Assembly (NCBI RefSeq): GCF_025655475.1
Contig: NZ_JAHTIK010000001.1
Coordinates: 7,153,199-7,193,336, forward strand
Reading direction: 5' to 3'
Length of the DNA stretch: 40,138 nt
From: Kitasatospora sp. DSM 101779
GTDB lineage: Bacteria; Actinomycetota; Actinomycetes; Streptomycetales; Streptomycetaceae
In this document: one piece after another, positions 32,057 through 40,138 of the stretch
Position numbering within the stretch: position 1 is the first letter of the stretch
How the letters are laid out: every line of letters starts with the position of its first letter
Notes under the pieces: model-generated
What the model was told of the DNA's origin: nothing
Databases searched by the model: none
Seen by the model: only the letters and a program-made list of their open reading frames with translations
Position numbers and translations under genes: made by a program

Positions 32057-33994
32057 ATGAACACTGGGGGGCCGGAGACACGGCTCATCGACGGCCGCTT
32101 CGAACTGCTGCAACGCCTCGGCGGCGGAGGCATGGGCCTGGTCTGGCGCGCCCGCGACAACGCGCTGGAGCGGGAGGTCGCGCTCAAGGAGGTCCGCCCG
32201 CCGGACCCGGCGATGCTCGCCGGCGACCCGATCGCGGCCCAGGAGCTGCGCGAGCGCGTCCTGCGCGAGGCGCGCGCGCTCGCCCGCCTCCAGCACCCCA
32301 ACGTGGTGATCATCCACCACATCGTCGACACCCCCGACCAGCCGCACCCCTGGCTGGTGATGGAGCTGGTCAGCGGCGGCAGCCTCGCCGACCGGCTCGT
32401 CCAGGGTCCGCTCTCCGTGCCGGAGGCGGCCAGGATCGGCCGCGGCGTGCTCGCCGCCCTGCGCGCCGCGCACGCCGCCGGCATCCAGCACCGCGACGTC
32501 AAGCCCGGCAACGTCCTGCTGCGCACCGACGGCACACCCGTCCTCACCGACTTCGGCATCGCCGCCATGCAGGACGCGACGGCGCTGACCGCCACCGGCT
32601 CGCTCATCGGCTCGCCCGAGTACATCGCCCCCGAGCGCATCCGCGGCGGCGACGGCGACGCCTCCTCCGACCTGTGGTCGCTGGGGATGATGCTGTACGT
32701 CGCGATCGAGGGCCACCACCCGCTGCGCCGCGGCACCACCCTGGCCACCCTCGCGGCCGTCCTCGACGAGCCGCTGCCGCCGCCGGTCCGCGGCGCCCAG
32801 CTCGGCCCGCTGCTCGGGGCCCTGCTCTCCCGGGACCCTGCGCTGCGGCCCGACGCCGAGATGCTCGACCGGCTGCTGGCCGCGGCCGAGCAGGGCGAGC
32901 CGGCCGCCGGGCCCGCCGCCTGGGCACCGACCGTCAAGGAGACCTTCAAGCAGCCCGGCCCGCCGGAGTCGACCTCCGGATCCACCGCGCAGCCGGTGTT
33001 CGGCACGCCCACCGGCGCGCCCGCGGGCTACGGCGTCCCGGCCGTCCCCGGCGCGTTCGGCGCACCGGCCGCCGGGTACGGCTACCCGCAGCCCTCGACC
33101 GGCCCCGTCGCCGGGTACGGCCACCCGCAGCCGCCCGTCGGCGGCTACGGATTCCCGCAGGGCCAGCCGCCGGTGCCGACCGGTCCGAACGGGGGCGGCT
33201 ACGGCTTCCCGCAGTCCCCGACGGGCGACATGGGCGGTTACGGCCACCCGCAGTCGCCCACCGGCCCGACCAGTTCCTGGACGCCGCAGAACGGCCACCC
33301 GAACCGCCCGGTGTCGTCGGGCGGGCGCGGCCGCACCGTGCTGCTCAGCGTCTCCGTGGCCAGCGCCGCCCTCGCCGGCGCGCTGGTCTGGAACGCCGTC
33401 CAGGACGACAAGGGCGGCACCTCCTCCAACGTCACCAGCACCGGCACCGGCGGCACCACCGCGGGCGGCACCACCGCGGGCGGCACCACCGGGTCCACCG
33501 GCACCGGTTCGCCGGCGGCCACCGCCAGCAAGGCCGGCGGCAAGAACGCCGCGCCGAAGGACCTGCTGACCACGGAGGGCGTCCGCGCCGTGGTCGATGC
33601 GATCAAGCCGGCCGCCGGCACCTCGATGATCAACGAGCTGACGGTCTACCCCGAGTACGCGATCGCCGAGAGCCCGAAGACCGACAACCCCAAGCTCTAC
33701 GACCGGATCGACTACCGGAACGGCCACACCAGCAAGACCCCGGGCGGCAGCGTCATCGGCGACGACAAGCCGGTCGACCTGAACGGCTACGACTGGAGCG
33801 TCATCCCGGGCCTCCTGCAGAAGGCCCAGCAGGAGCTCAACGTCCCCAACCCGAAGAGCCGTTACCTGATCATCGGTCCGGACATGTTCGACGGGACGCC
33901 GACCATCCGGGTCTACTTCTCGGACGACTACGGCAGCGGCTACCTCTCGGCGGACACCAAGGGCAACGTCATCAAGTCCTACCCGCACGACTGA
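32057..33994 (+). CDS. membrane-anchored Hanks-type Ser/Thr protein kinase
   Basis: 645 residues. The kinase domain (about 14-270) has a Gly loop LGGGGMGLVW, ATP-site K44, the catalytic loop HRDVKPGNVLL (D147), DFG at D165 and GSPEYIAPE. A Pro/Gly/Tyr-rich juxtamembrane linker of about 130 residues follows, with repeated YGxPQ units (YGYPQP, YGHPQP, YGFPQG, YGHPQS). One membrane helix is near 428-448 (LLSVSVASAALAGALVW). An extracellular domain of about 190 residues follows a Gly/Thr-rich spacer and contains RYLIIGPDMFDGTPTIRVYFSD. The kinase faces the cytoplasm and the C-terminal domain senses an unknown signal. ATG 32048 is an alternative start. Confidence 0.93.
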   Translation: MNTGGPETRLIDGRFELLQRLGGGGMGLVWRARDNALEREVALKEVRPPDPAMLAGDPIAAQELRERVLREARALARLQHPNVVIIHHIVDTPDQPHPWLVMELVSGGSLADRLVQGPLSVPEAARIGRGVLAALRAAHAAGIQHRDVKPGNVLLRTDGTPVLTDFGIAAMQDATALTATGSLIGSPEYIAPERIRGGDGDASSDLWSLGMMLYVAIEGHHPLRRGTTLATLAAVLDEPLPPPVRGAQLGPLLGALLSRDPALRPDAEMLDRLLAAAEQGEPAAGPAAWAPTVKETFKQPGPPESTSGSTAQPVFGTPTGAPAGYGVPAVPGAFGAPAAGYGYPQPSTGPVAGYGHPQPPVGGYGFPQGQPPVPTGPNGGGYGFPQSPTGDMGGYGHPQSPTGPTSSWTPQNGHPNRPVSSGGRGRTVLLSVSVASAALAGALVWNAVQDDKGGTSSNVTSTGTGGTTAGGTTAGGTTGSTGTGSPAATASKAGGKNAAPKDLLTTEGVRAVVDAIKPAAGTSMINELTVYPEYAIAESPKTDNPKLYDRIDYRNGHTSKTPGGSVIGDDKPVDLNGYDWSVIPGLLQKAQQELNVPNPKSRYLIIGPDMFDGTPTIRVYFSDDYGSGYLSADTKGNVIKSYPHD

Positions 33995-34163
33995 CCTGTA
34001 CGACTGACCCGTACGGGCCACCCCGCACGAGCCACCCCGCACGACTGACCGCGCTTACGGACGCGGCGGCCCGGGGCGATCCGTTGCGGCAACGATGCGA
34101 CCGGCCTCCGGTGTGTCGGGGCGCGACCGTGGAACGGTCACCCGCCACTCACCGGAGGCCGTC

Positions 34164-34499
34164 ATGTCGACCACCCTCCCCGACAGGCCCGAGGCGCACG
34201 CGCCCGAAGCCCGCACACCTGAGGCGCACGCGCCCCAAGCCCACCCCTCCGAAGTTCCCTCCTCCGCCCGCCCGGTGGCCCCCGCGTCAGCCGTCGGCGA
34301 CGCCCGCCCGGAGGCGCCGGTGCCCGCCGTGCCGCCGACCGAGACCCCCGAGTGCGAGGCCTCCACCTGCCACGGGATCTCCCTGCCGGAGCCGGTCGAA
34401 CTCCACGACGCCTGGCCCGGTTTGATCCCGATCGCCCTGATCGCCGTCCTGGTGATCGCCTGCGCCGGGTTCGCGGTGGCCCGGATCGCCGCCTTCTGA
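34164..34499 (+). CDS. small C-terminally anchored membrane protein
   Basis: 111 residues. The N-terminal 60 are a low-complexity Pro/Ala/Glu/His stretch with HAPEA-like repeats (EAHAPEA, EAHAPQA). Then come a Cys pair (CEASTC) and one C-terminal helix (LIPIALIAVLVIACAGFAVARI). The start is supported by CGGAGGCCGTC before ATG 34164. The function is unknown. It lies between the kinase and the DUF1349 gene on the same strand. Confidence 0.65.
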   Translation: MSTTLPDRPEAHAPEARTPEAHAPQAHPSEVPSSARPVAPASAVGDARPEAPVPAVPPTETPECEASTCHGISLPEPVELHDAWPGLIPIALIAVLVIACAGFAVARIAAF

Positions 34500-34618
34500 C
34501 GGACCGTCGGCCCGCGCTGCCGTCGTCCCCGGCCACCCCGCAGGCTTCCCCCCGGCCGTGCCGTGACAGGCTGGCACATCCCGCCGCGGCCCGCGCGGCG
34601 GCAGGCCCGAGGAGAGGC

Positions 34619-35215
34619 ATGGACACCCCGCAGCCGGTCGGCATCCCCGACGCCCAGTGGCTCAACCCGCCCGCGTCCGCCGTCCCGGACGGCAGTGCCC
34701 TGGTCGTCACCACCCGGGACCGCAGTGACTTCTGGCGCACCACCGGGTACGGCTTCGTCCGCGACGACGGGCACGCCCTGCTCTCCCCGCTGACGGACGG
34801 CACCGCCGTGGAGGTCGCCTTCCTCGCGGACTTCGACACCCTCTACGACCAGGCCGGCGTGATGGTCCGGGTCGACGAATCGACCTGGACCAAGGCCGGA
34901 ATCGAGATGTCCGACGGCGTGGCCCACCTCGGGGCCGTCGTCACCCGCGGTGTCTCCGACTGGTCGCTCTCGCCCGTCCCCGAATGGCACGGCCGCGAGG
35001 TCACCGTCCGCGCCAGCCGCGGTGGCGATGCCCTCACCGTCCGTGCCCGCTGCGAGGACGGCCCCTGGCGACTCGTCCGCTACGCCCCGCTCGCCCCGGA
35101 GGCCGAGGCCGTCGCCGGGCCGTACTGCTGCTCCCCGCAGCGCGACGGTCTGCGGGTCCGCTTCACCGCCGTCGCCTTCGGGCCCGCCGACGCCGCCCTG
35201 CACGCCGAGGACTGA
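34619..35215 (+). CDS. DUF1349 (concanavalin A-like fold) protein
   Basis: A 198-residue cytoplasmic beta-sandwich protein. It shows WLNPPASAVPDGSALVV, TDRSDFW-like RDRSDFWRTTGYGF, LYDQAGVMVRVDESTWTKAGIE and YCCSPQRDGLRVRF, matching the DUF1349 / 'regulation of enolase protein 1' family. The fold is lectin-like; the role in bacteria is uncertain. ATG 34619 follows GAGGAGAGGC. Confidence 0.9.
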   Translation: MDTPQPVGIPDAQWLNPPASAVPDGSALVVTTRDRSDFWRTTGYGFVRDDGHALLSPLTDGTAVEVAFLADFDTLYDQAGVMVRVDESTWTKAGIEMSDGVAHLGAVVTRGVSDWSLSPVPEWHGREVTVRASRGGDALTVRARCEDGPWRLVRYAPLAPEAEAVAGPYCCSPQRDGLRVRFTAVAFGPADAALHAED

Positions 35216-35259
35216 CCCGGCCCTCCTGAACTGCCCGGCGCACCAATGACAATGATCGG

Positions 35260-36741
35260 GTGTCCACTCCAGGGATCTCGGCCCGTGAGAACGACGTGCT
35301 CGCCCTGCTCGGGAGCACCTCAGCAACGCGGAGATCGCCGAGCGGCTGTACACCTCCGTCCGCACGGTCGAGTCGCACGTCTCCTCGCTGCTGCGCAAGG
35401 TGGGGCTGCCGGACCGCCCGGCGCTCTCCCGGCAGGCGGCCGGGAGTGCCCGCCCCGAGCGGTCGCGCCCCGAACCCGCACTCCCGGCGCCGCTGACGGC
35501 GTCCGTCGGGCGGGTGCGGGTGCGGGTGCGGGAGCGCGGGGAGCCGGCCGAGGCGTTGAAGCTGCACCGGCAGGTCACCGTGGTCGGTCCGGGCGAGGTG
35601 GGCAAGACCCGGCCCGCCCTGGCCGTGGCGGCGCAGACGGCCGGTGACTTCGCCGACGGGGTGTGGTTCGTCGACCTCGTTCCGGTCACCGACCCGGAGC
35701 GGGTGGCGGCGGCGATCGCGGCAGCCGTGGGCGTGGCCGAGCAGCCCGGACACACCCGCGACGATTCGGTCCTGGCCGCCCTGGCGGACCGTCGGGCGCT
35801 GCTGGTGCTGGACAACTGCGAGCAGGTGCGCGACGGCGTGGGGCCCTTCCTGGGCAGGCTGCTGGCAGCCTGCCCAGCGGTGCGGGCGCTGGCGACGAGC
35901 CGGGTACGTCTCGTCGTGCCGTTCGAGCGGGTCCCCCGTCCCGCCGCTGTCGGGGGCCGGCGGCGCCGAGTCGGAGACCGTGGCCCTCTTCCTGGAATGG
36001 GCCGCGGCCGTCGGGCCGCCACCCGACCCGGCGGTGCGCGAGCAGGTCGCGGCCGTCTGCGAACGGCTCGACGGCATGGCGCCGCCCATCGAGCTGGCCG
36101 CGGCGCGCCGCCCCACGTCCGGGCCGGACGGCCTTGCCGTCGGGCTCGCCGACCAGCTGCGGATCCCGGCCGTAGGGCCACGGCCTGCGCGGCGACCACG
36201 GAGCCCGCGCCGCTTGGCTCGCCGTCGTCGACCGGGCGGGCACCGGACGGAGCACCGCCACGGCTACGGCGCGGTCCTCGATGTGATCGTCCTGCTCCAC
36301 CACAGGGACGCGGACGCTGCCCTGGACCGGCTCGCACCAGAGCCGGACGAGGTCTGGACGTGGGTCTCCTGGGTCCGGCTGCACCGGTACGCGGCCCTCA
36401 GGGCCGAGGCGTCCGTCCTCGCCGGACACCTCCGCGCCGCGGACCGCATCGCCGCCGCCCGCACCCTGGTCACCGGCAACCCGATCGCCGCCGCCCGGCT
36501 CGACCGGGCCCGGGCCCTCCTCGACGGCGACCTGCCCCGCCTGCTCGCCACCGCCGAGGCCCTCACCGCCGCAGACCGCCCGTACCAGTGCGCCCGCACC
36601 CTGCTCCTCGCCGGCAGCCCCCACACCGCGGCCGTCACCACTGCGCTCACCACCCTCGGCCTCACTCCCGTTCCCCTCCATCACCCGTACCGCGCAGCCA
36701 CCCGTACCGCGCAGCCACCCGTGACGCGCAGCCACCCGTGA
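35260..36741 (+). pseudogene. frameshifted LuxR-HTH / NB-ARC-type ATPase regulator
   Basis: GTG 35260 opens SARENDVLALLG. One base is missing near 35311, after which the LuxR HTH continues in another frame (LSNAEIAERLYTSVRTVESH, SLLRKVGL). That frame holds a P-loop at 35586-35609 (GPGEVGKT) and the Walker B region LLVLDNCEQV. Around 35935 sense moves back to the first frame (ETVALFLEWAAAVG, CERLDGMAPPIELAAAR). A deletion or jump near 36150-36260 follows, then a helical C-terminal part (LRAADRIAAARTLVTGNPIAAARLDRA) ending inside a 17-bp repeat array. Intact relatives are N-terminal-HTH ATPase regulators of 700 residues or more. This copy is shortened and cannot make a full protein. Confidence 0.7.
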
Positions 36742-36766
36742 CGCGGAGCCACCCGTGGCGCGGAGC
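36682..36766. repeat. 17-bp tandem repeat, five copies
   Basis: CACCCGTACCGCGCAGC and variants (GTGACGCGC, GTGACGCGG, GTGGCGCGG) begin at 36682, 36699, 36716, 36733 and 36750. The variants change stepwise along the array. The regulator remnant's final frame terminates within it. Confidence 0.85.
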
Positions 36767-36904
36767 CGTCCGAGCGGCACGGACCCGTCCCGAGCCCCCG
36801 TCCGCTGCGCCGTCCGCGCCGCCGAACCTGCCGGTCGGGGTACCGGGTTGTCGGGCCCGTGCCCCGGTGCCGTCCGGTCGCCATGGGGGTGGGGCGGTGG
36901 TTCG

Positions 36905-38158
36905 ATGCAACGGAGTGGGGGTGCAGGCAGGCCGTCCGAGGCGAAGGCGGTGGCGGCGGTGGACGAGGACGGGGTCGGCCGGGTGGTCGGCGAGTTCCTG
37001 GAGATGTCGCACAGCGTGGGGCCGCGCGACATCGCGGGCCTGGTCGACGACACCGCCCGGGCCCTCGGGATGGCGGGTGCCGCCGTCTACCTGGCCGATG
37101 TCCAGCAGGTCCGGCTGATGCCGCTGCCGGACGACCGGCCTCGCGGGGCGGGCACCGACGAGCCGGGCGTCGCCGTGGAGGGCACCCTGGCCGGCTGGGC
37201 GTACCGGACGATGAAGCCGCAGGTGGCGTCGGCCGACGGGCGGGTCGAGCTGTGGCTGCCGCTGGTGGACGGCGTGGAGCGGATCGGCGTGCTGCGGGTG
37301 GGGGCGACGGCCTCCGACCCGGCGGTGCAGGAGCGGTGCCGCACGCTCGCCTCGCTGACGGCCCTGGTGGTGATCTCGAAGGCGGCGTTCAGCGACGTGA
37401 TGGCGGAGGCCGTCCGGAGCCGGCCGATGACGCTGCAGGCCGAGCTGGCCTGGGCGTTCATGCCGCCGCGGACCCTGGGCACCCGCAACGTCACCTCGTC
37501 CGCCGCGCTGGAGCCGGCCTACGAGATCGGCGGCGACGCCTTCGACCACAGCCTGCAGCGTGACCGGCTGCACCTGACGGTGGTCGACGCGATGGGCCAC
37601 GACCTGGCGGCGGGTGGTGCGTCCGCGGTGGCGGTGGCCGGCTGCCGGTCGACCCGGCGGGCGGGCGGCGGTCTGGCGGACATCGCCGAGGCGGTGGACG
37701 GGGCGTTGACCCGGTGGATCCCGGACCGGCTGCTGACCGCGGTCTTCGCCGACCTCGACACCGGGACGGGCCGCCTCAGCTGGGTGAACTTCGGCCATCC
37801 GCCGCCGCTGCTGATCCGCCGTCAGCATGTCGTGCCCGGGGCACTGGAGCGCCCCGCGCAGCTCCCGCTGGGCCTCGGCAGCGGCTATCCGCGCGGCCCG
37901 GCCACCGTGCACCACGCGCAGTTGGAGCCGGGCGACCGCATTCTGGTGCACACCGACGGGGTGACCGAGGCGAGGTCGGCGGCGGGTGACCTGTTCGGGG
38001 AGGAGCGGCTGGTCGACCTGGTGGTCCGCTCCGCCGCGGCCGGCGAACCGGCACCCGAGGCGCTGCGGCGGCTGATCCTCGCCCTGCTGGAGCACCAGGA
38101 CCACCGTCTGATCGACGACGCGACGATCGTCCTGGCCGAGTGGCACCCCCGCGGTTGA
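36905..38158 (+). CDS. GAF-like / SpoIIE-type PP2C phosphatase
   Basis: A 417-residue protein. A GAF-like sensor is at about residues 25-165 (DIAGLVDDTARALGMAGAAVYLAD, VELWLPLVDGVERIGVLRVG). A PP2C-type SpoIIE phosphatase domain is at about 185-415. The metal-binding acidic residues are in YEIGGDAFDH, VDAMGHDLAAG, NFGHPPPLL and LVHTDGVTEAR. Such proteins dephosphorylate anti-anti-sigma factors or kinase targets in the cytoplasm in response to a GAF-bound signal. The start is chosen by protein character; the upstream sequence is GGGGTGGGGCGGTGGTTCG. It precedes an FHA protein and a Ser/Thr kinase on the same strand, so they probably form one phospho-signalling unit. Confidence 0.9.
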   Translation: MQRSGGAGRPSEAKAVAAVDEDGVGRVVGEFLEMSHSVGPRDIAGLVDDTARALGMAGAAVYLADVQQVRLMPLPDDRPRGAGTDEPGVAVEGTLAGWAYRTMKPQVASADGRVELWLPLVDGVERIGVLRVGATASDPAVQERCRTLASLTALVVISKAAFSDVMAEAVRSRPMTLQAELAWAFMPPRTLGTRNVTSSAALEPAYEIGGDAFDHSLQRDRLHLTVVDAMGHDLAAGGASAVAVAGCRSTRRAGGGLADIAEAVDGALTRWIPDRLLTAVFADLDTGTGRLSWVNFGHPPPLLIRRQHVVPGALERPAQLPLGLGSGYPRGPATVHHAQLEPGDRILVHTDGVTEARSAAGDLFGEERLVDLVVRSAAAGEPAPEALRRLILALLEHQDHRLIDDATIVLAEWHPRG

Positions 38159-38325
38159 AGCCCGCACCGGCGGAGTGGGCTGCGCAACGACCGACGCATC
38201 GCACACGCAGCATGCCTTTTCTGGAACACTGGGTGACGCATCGGGCACGCAGGGTGCGTTCCCGGCGCTCCGCCGTGCCGTGCGCAGGTCAGCCGGCGGC
38301 GAGCGATGTGGCAGAGGGGGGCGTG

Positions 38326-39093
38326 ATGGACACCGTCATCGTGCAGCTGCCGGACCCCGGCGGGGGGCCACGGGCCGCGCCGCGGCTGCTGCGGATGGGC
38401 CCGGACGACAGCGCGGACTTCGGTCGCGGCGCACCGGGCCGGCCGGTCGCGATCCCGCTGCCCGACCAGGGCGTCTCGCGCCGGGCCGGCGAGCTCACGG
38501 CGGCCTCCGACTACTGGCGGCTGTCGAACTTCAGCCGCTCGGCGACGTACGTGGTGGAGAACCTGGAGGGCGCGGGGGAGCACCTCAAGGTGGCGCCGGG
38601 GCGGCTGGGCGCGCCGGTGCCGTTCGAGTTCTCCCGGGTGGTGCTGCCCTCACTGGGCGGCGGCTGCCACTTCAAGGTGTTCGCGCCGCAACACGCCTAC
38701 CTGGACCGGGCGCAGGCCGGGCCGCCGGGCGAGCACACCGTCAGCCCGTTCGCGCTGGACACCACGGCGAAGTACTTCCTGGTGCTGGTGGCGCTCTGCG
38801 AGCCGCGGCTGCGCGGAACCTCGGCGGCCGTGCCCGGGGTCGGCGACGTGGTGGAGCGGCTGCGCGGCGGTCCTGGCGCTGCCGGGCCGACCAGGTCCGC
38901 GGTGAACTACCACATCGACTACCTGGCGGAGTCCAAACTCCGGTTGCGGCCGGTGGGTTCGGACGACGGGGCGGGCCCGCTGCGCAAGCGCGAGGAGCTG
39001 GTCGGTCTGGCACTCCGCTTCGACCTGGTGCGCGAGGAGCACCTGGCGCTGCTGCCCGCGCGCCGGGTGGGCCGCCCGGCGGGAGCCGGGTGA
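38326..39093 (+). CDS. FHA-domain protein with C-terminal winged-helix-like region
   Basis: 255 residues. The FHA-like domain is at about residues 20-95. FGRG (Gly-Arg of strand 3), VSRRAGEL (Ser-Arg of the phosphothreonine pocket) and WRLSNFSRSATYVVEN (Asn-x-Ser) follow the FHA order. The C-terminal 110 residues end in AVNYHIDYLAESKLRL, which resembles the recognition-helix region of a small winged helix. The domain should bind phosphothreonine made by the adjacent kinase (39101) and removed by the phosphatase (36905). GAGGGGGGCGTG precedes ATG 38326. It ends 7 bases before the kinase start. Confidence 0.8.
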   Translation: MDTVIVQLPDPGGGPRAAPRLLRMGPDDSADFGRGAPGRPVAIPLPDQGVSRRAGELTAASDYWRLSNFSRSATYVVENLEGAGEHLKVAPGRLGAPVPFEFSRVVLPSLGGGCHFKVFAPQHAYLDRAQAGPPGEHTVSPFALDTTAKYFLVLVALCEPRLRGTSAAVPGVGDVVERLRGGPGAAGPTRSAVNYHIDYLAESKLRLRPVGSDDGAGPLRKREELVGLALRFDLVREEHLALLPARRVGRPAGAG

Positions 39094-39100
39094 GCGGGGC

Positions 39101-40138
39101 GTGAGCACGGGGTTCCCGGACGGGCCGCTGCCCGAGGTGCCACCCGGCTACCGGGTGGCCGGGCACCGGATCACCGGCCCGATCGGTGCGGGCGGTTGGG
39201 GTGCGGTCTACGCGGCGGTGCGGCGGCGGGACGGGGCGCCGGCGGCGGTGAAGATCCTGCCGGCCGGGCGGCTCGCCCCCGGCCAGTGCCGGCAGGCGAT
39301 CGAACTCGCCCGGCGCGAGGCGGAGTTCAGTACACGGGCGGAACACCCCCGGCTGATCAGGACGTTCACCACCGCGGTGCTCCGCGACCCGGGCCGGCCG
39401 GGTCTGGACGGCGCCGTGGTGCTGGTGATGGAGCGCGCGGAGCGGAGCCTCGCGGACCTGCTCGCCGCCGGCCCGGCGGTGCCGCCCGCCGAGGGCGCCC
39501 GGCTGCTCGCCGAGATCTGCGAGGGCCTCGCCCACATGCACGGGCACGGCTGGGTGCACGGCGACCTCAAGCCGGCGAACGTGCTGCTGATGGCCGACGG
39601 CTCCGTCCGGCTCGCCGACTTCGGGCTGACCGCCGAACTGGACGGCACGCACGCCTACGTGCCGCCGCTCGGCTCGCTCGACCATGTGCCGCCGGAATGG
39701 TGGTCCGAGCGGAGTGGCGTGCGCGGGGTGGCGCTGCGGCCGAGCGCCGACGTCTGGGCGTTCGGGGTGCTGGCGCACCAGGTGTTCGCGGGCGGTACGC
39801 ACCCCTTCCCGGGGGCGGCGGCCAGGGCGAGGGCGTTGGCGGCGCAGTCGTACGCCCGTGGCCGGGAGCGGCTGCGGCTGGACGAGCGGGTGCCGGGGGA
39901 GTGGCGGGCGCTGATCGCGGACTGTCTGGCCGCGGACCGGGCGGCGCGCCCGGCGGACGCGACCGCCCTGGCCGCCCGGTTGCCGGCGGTGGCACCGGTG
40001 CGCGGGCGCCGGCGTCGACGCGCGGTGCTGTCGGTGGCCGTCGCCGCGCTGGCGGCGCTGGCCTGTGCGGCGGCGGTGGCCGCGTTCCCGGGTTCGCCGG
40101 CCGGCGCCGGCGCGTCCGGCCGTCCGCGGGCCGTTCCG
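39101..40138 (+). CDS. Ser/Thr protein kinase (3' end outside the window)
   Basis: 346 codons are visible, open at the window edge. The kinase domain has a Gly loop IGAGGWGAVY, ATP-site K51, the catalytic loop VHGDLKPANVLL (H153-G-D155, so HGD instead of HRD), DFGLT and an activation-segment anchor PPEWW in place of APE. The changed HRD Arg suggests regulation without activation-loop phosphorylation, but K51, D155 and DFG keep it catalytically plausible. A membrane helix begins near residue 307 (AVLSVAVAALAALACAAAV), so an extracellular sensor probably follows outside the window. GTG 39101 follows GGAGCCGGGTGAGCGGGGC. Confidence 0.9.
   Translation, partial: MSTGFPDGPLPEVPPGYRVAGHRITGPIGAGGWGAVYAAVRRRDGAPAAVKILPAGRLAPGQCRQAIELARREAEFSTRAEHPRLIRTFTTAVLRDPGRPGLDGAVVLVMERAERSLADLLAAGPAVPPAEGARLLAEICEGLAHMHGHGWVHGDLKPANVLLMADGSVRLADFGLTAELDGTHAYVPPLGSLDHVPPEWWSERSGVRGVALRPSADVWAFGVLAHQVFAGGTHPFPGAAARARALAAQSYARGRERLRLDERVPGEWRALIADCLAADRAARPADATALAARLPAVAPVRGRRRRRAVLSVAVAALAALACAAAVAAFPGSPAGAGASGRPRAVP

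Noticed and set aside
31547..34042. 831-codon minus-strand frame opposite the Ser/Thr kinase
   Set aside because: It is a shadow of the kinase; it lacks motifs and includes the translated 22-bp repeats.

Overview
The window is high-GC actinomycete DNA with strong GC bias at third codon positions. GTG starts, GGAGG-type ribosome binding sites, ECF sigma factors, Hanks-type kinases, DUF-rich secreted proteins and a SpoIIE-type phosphatase all point to Streptomycetaceae (Streptomyces or Kitasatospora); the exact species cannot be read from the sequence. No tRNA, rRNA, CRISPR array, IS element or phage gene was seen.

Layout. 0-9.3 kb is a patchwork of single genes: a DUF6891-like protein, a frameshifted gene remnant, a SUKH-like protein, a secreted ricin-B-like lectin, an MBL-fold hydrolase, an FprA-type ferredoxin/flavodoxin-NADP reductase behind a pair of palindromes, a 5'-truncated APH-fold kinase remnant, and a minus-strand operon of a YCII/DGPF protein, an ECF42-type sigma factor and a methyltransferase.

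9.9-19.9 kb is the centrepiece: eight co-directional genes for a secreted polysaccharide. They encode a secreted Agd3-like (CE18-type) deacetylase, a PelF-type GT4 glycosyltransferase, a polytopic membrane protein, a LegB-like NDP-sugar 4,6-dehydratase, a sugar nucleotidyltransferase, a second NAD-dependent epimerase/reductase, a spherulin-4 (GH135-like) protein and a GH114 lipoprotein. Bacterial Pel loci supply PelF. The deacetylase, spherulin-4 and GH114 families are those of the fungal galactosaminogalactan (GAG) locus (Agd3, Sph3, Ega3). The locus therefore looks like a bacterial hybrid Pel/GAG system making a partly deacetylated, probably galactosamine-like exopolymer, perhaps with a modified sugar. 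An intrinsic-terminator-like hairpin lies in the presumed leader, and a strong hairpin separates the first two genes.

20-30.7 kb holds housekeeping and accessory genes: a YcxB-like protein, a HEAT-repeat protein, an MBL-fold RNase Z-like protein, a small membrane protein, a 5'-truncated DUF1996 remnant, a frameshifted DUF305-like gene, a DUF885 metallopeptidase-like protein, a secreted M4 thermolysin-type protease with an 0.8 kb gene-free upstream region, an aldo/keto reductase, and a TetR regulator divergent from an NAD-binding SDR-like protein across a clear operator/promoter.

31.7-40.1 kb holds a signalling cluster: a membrane Ser/Thr kinase, a small C-terminal-anchored protein, a DUF1349 protein, a multiply frameshifted LuxR-HTH/ATPase regulator remnant, and then a GAF/SpoIIE-type PP2C phosphatase, an FHA protein and a second Ser/Thr kinase cut off by the window end. 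Short tandem repeats (29, 15, 22 and 17 bp units) sit between genes.

Four or five genes in the window are broken by truncation or single-base frameshifts. Whether this is real decay or sequence error cannot be decided here.
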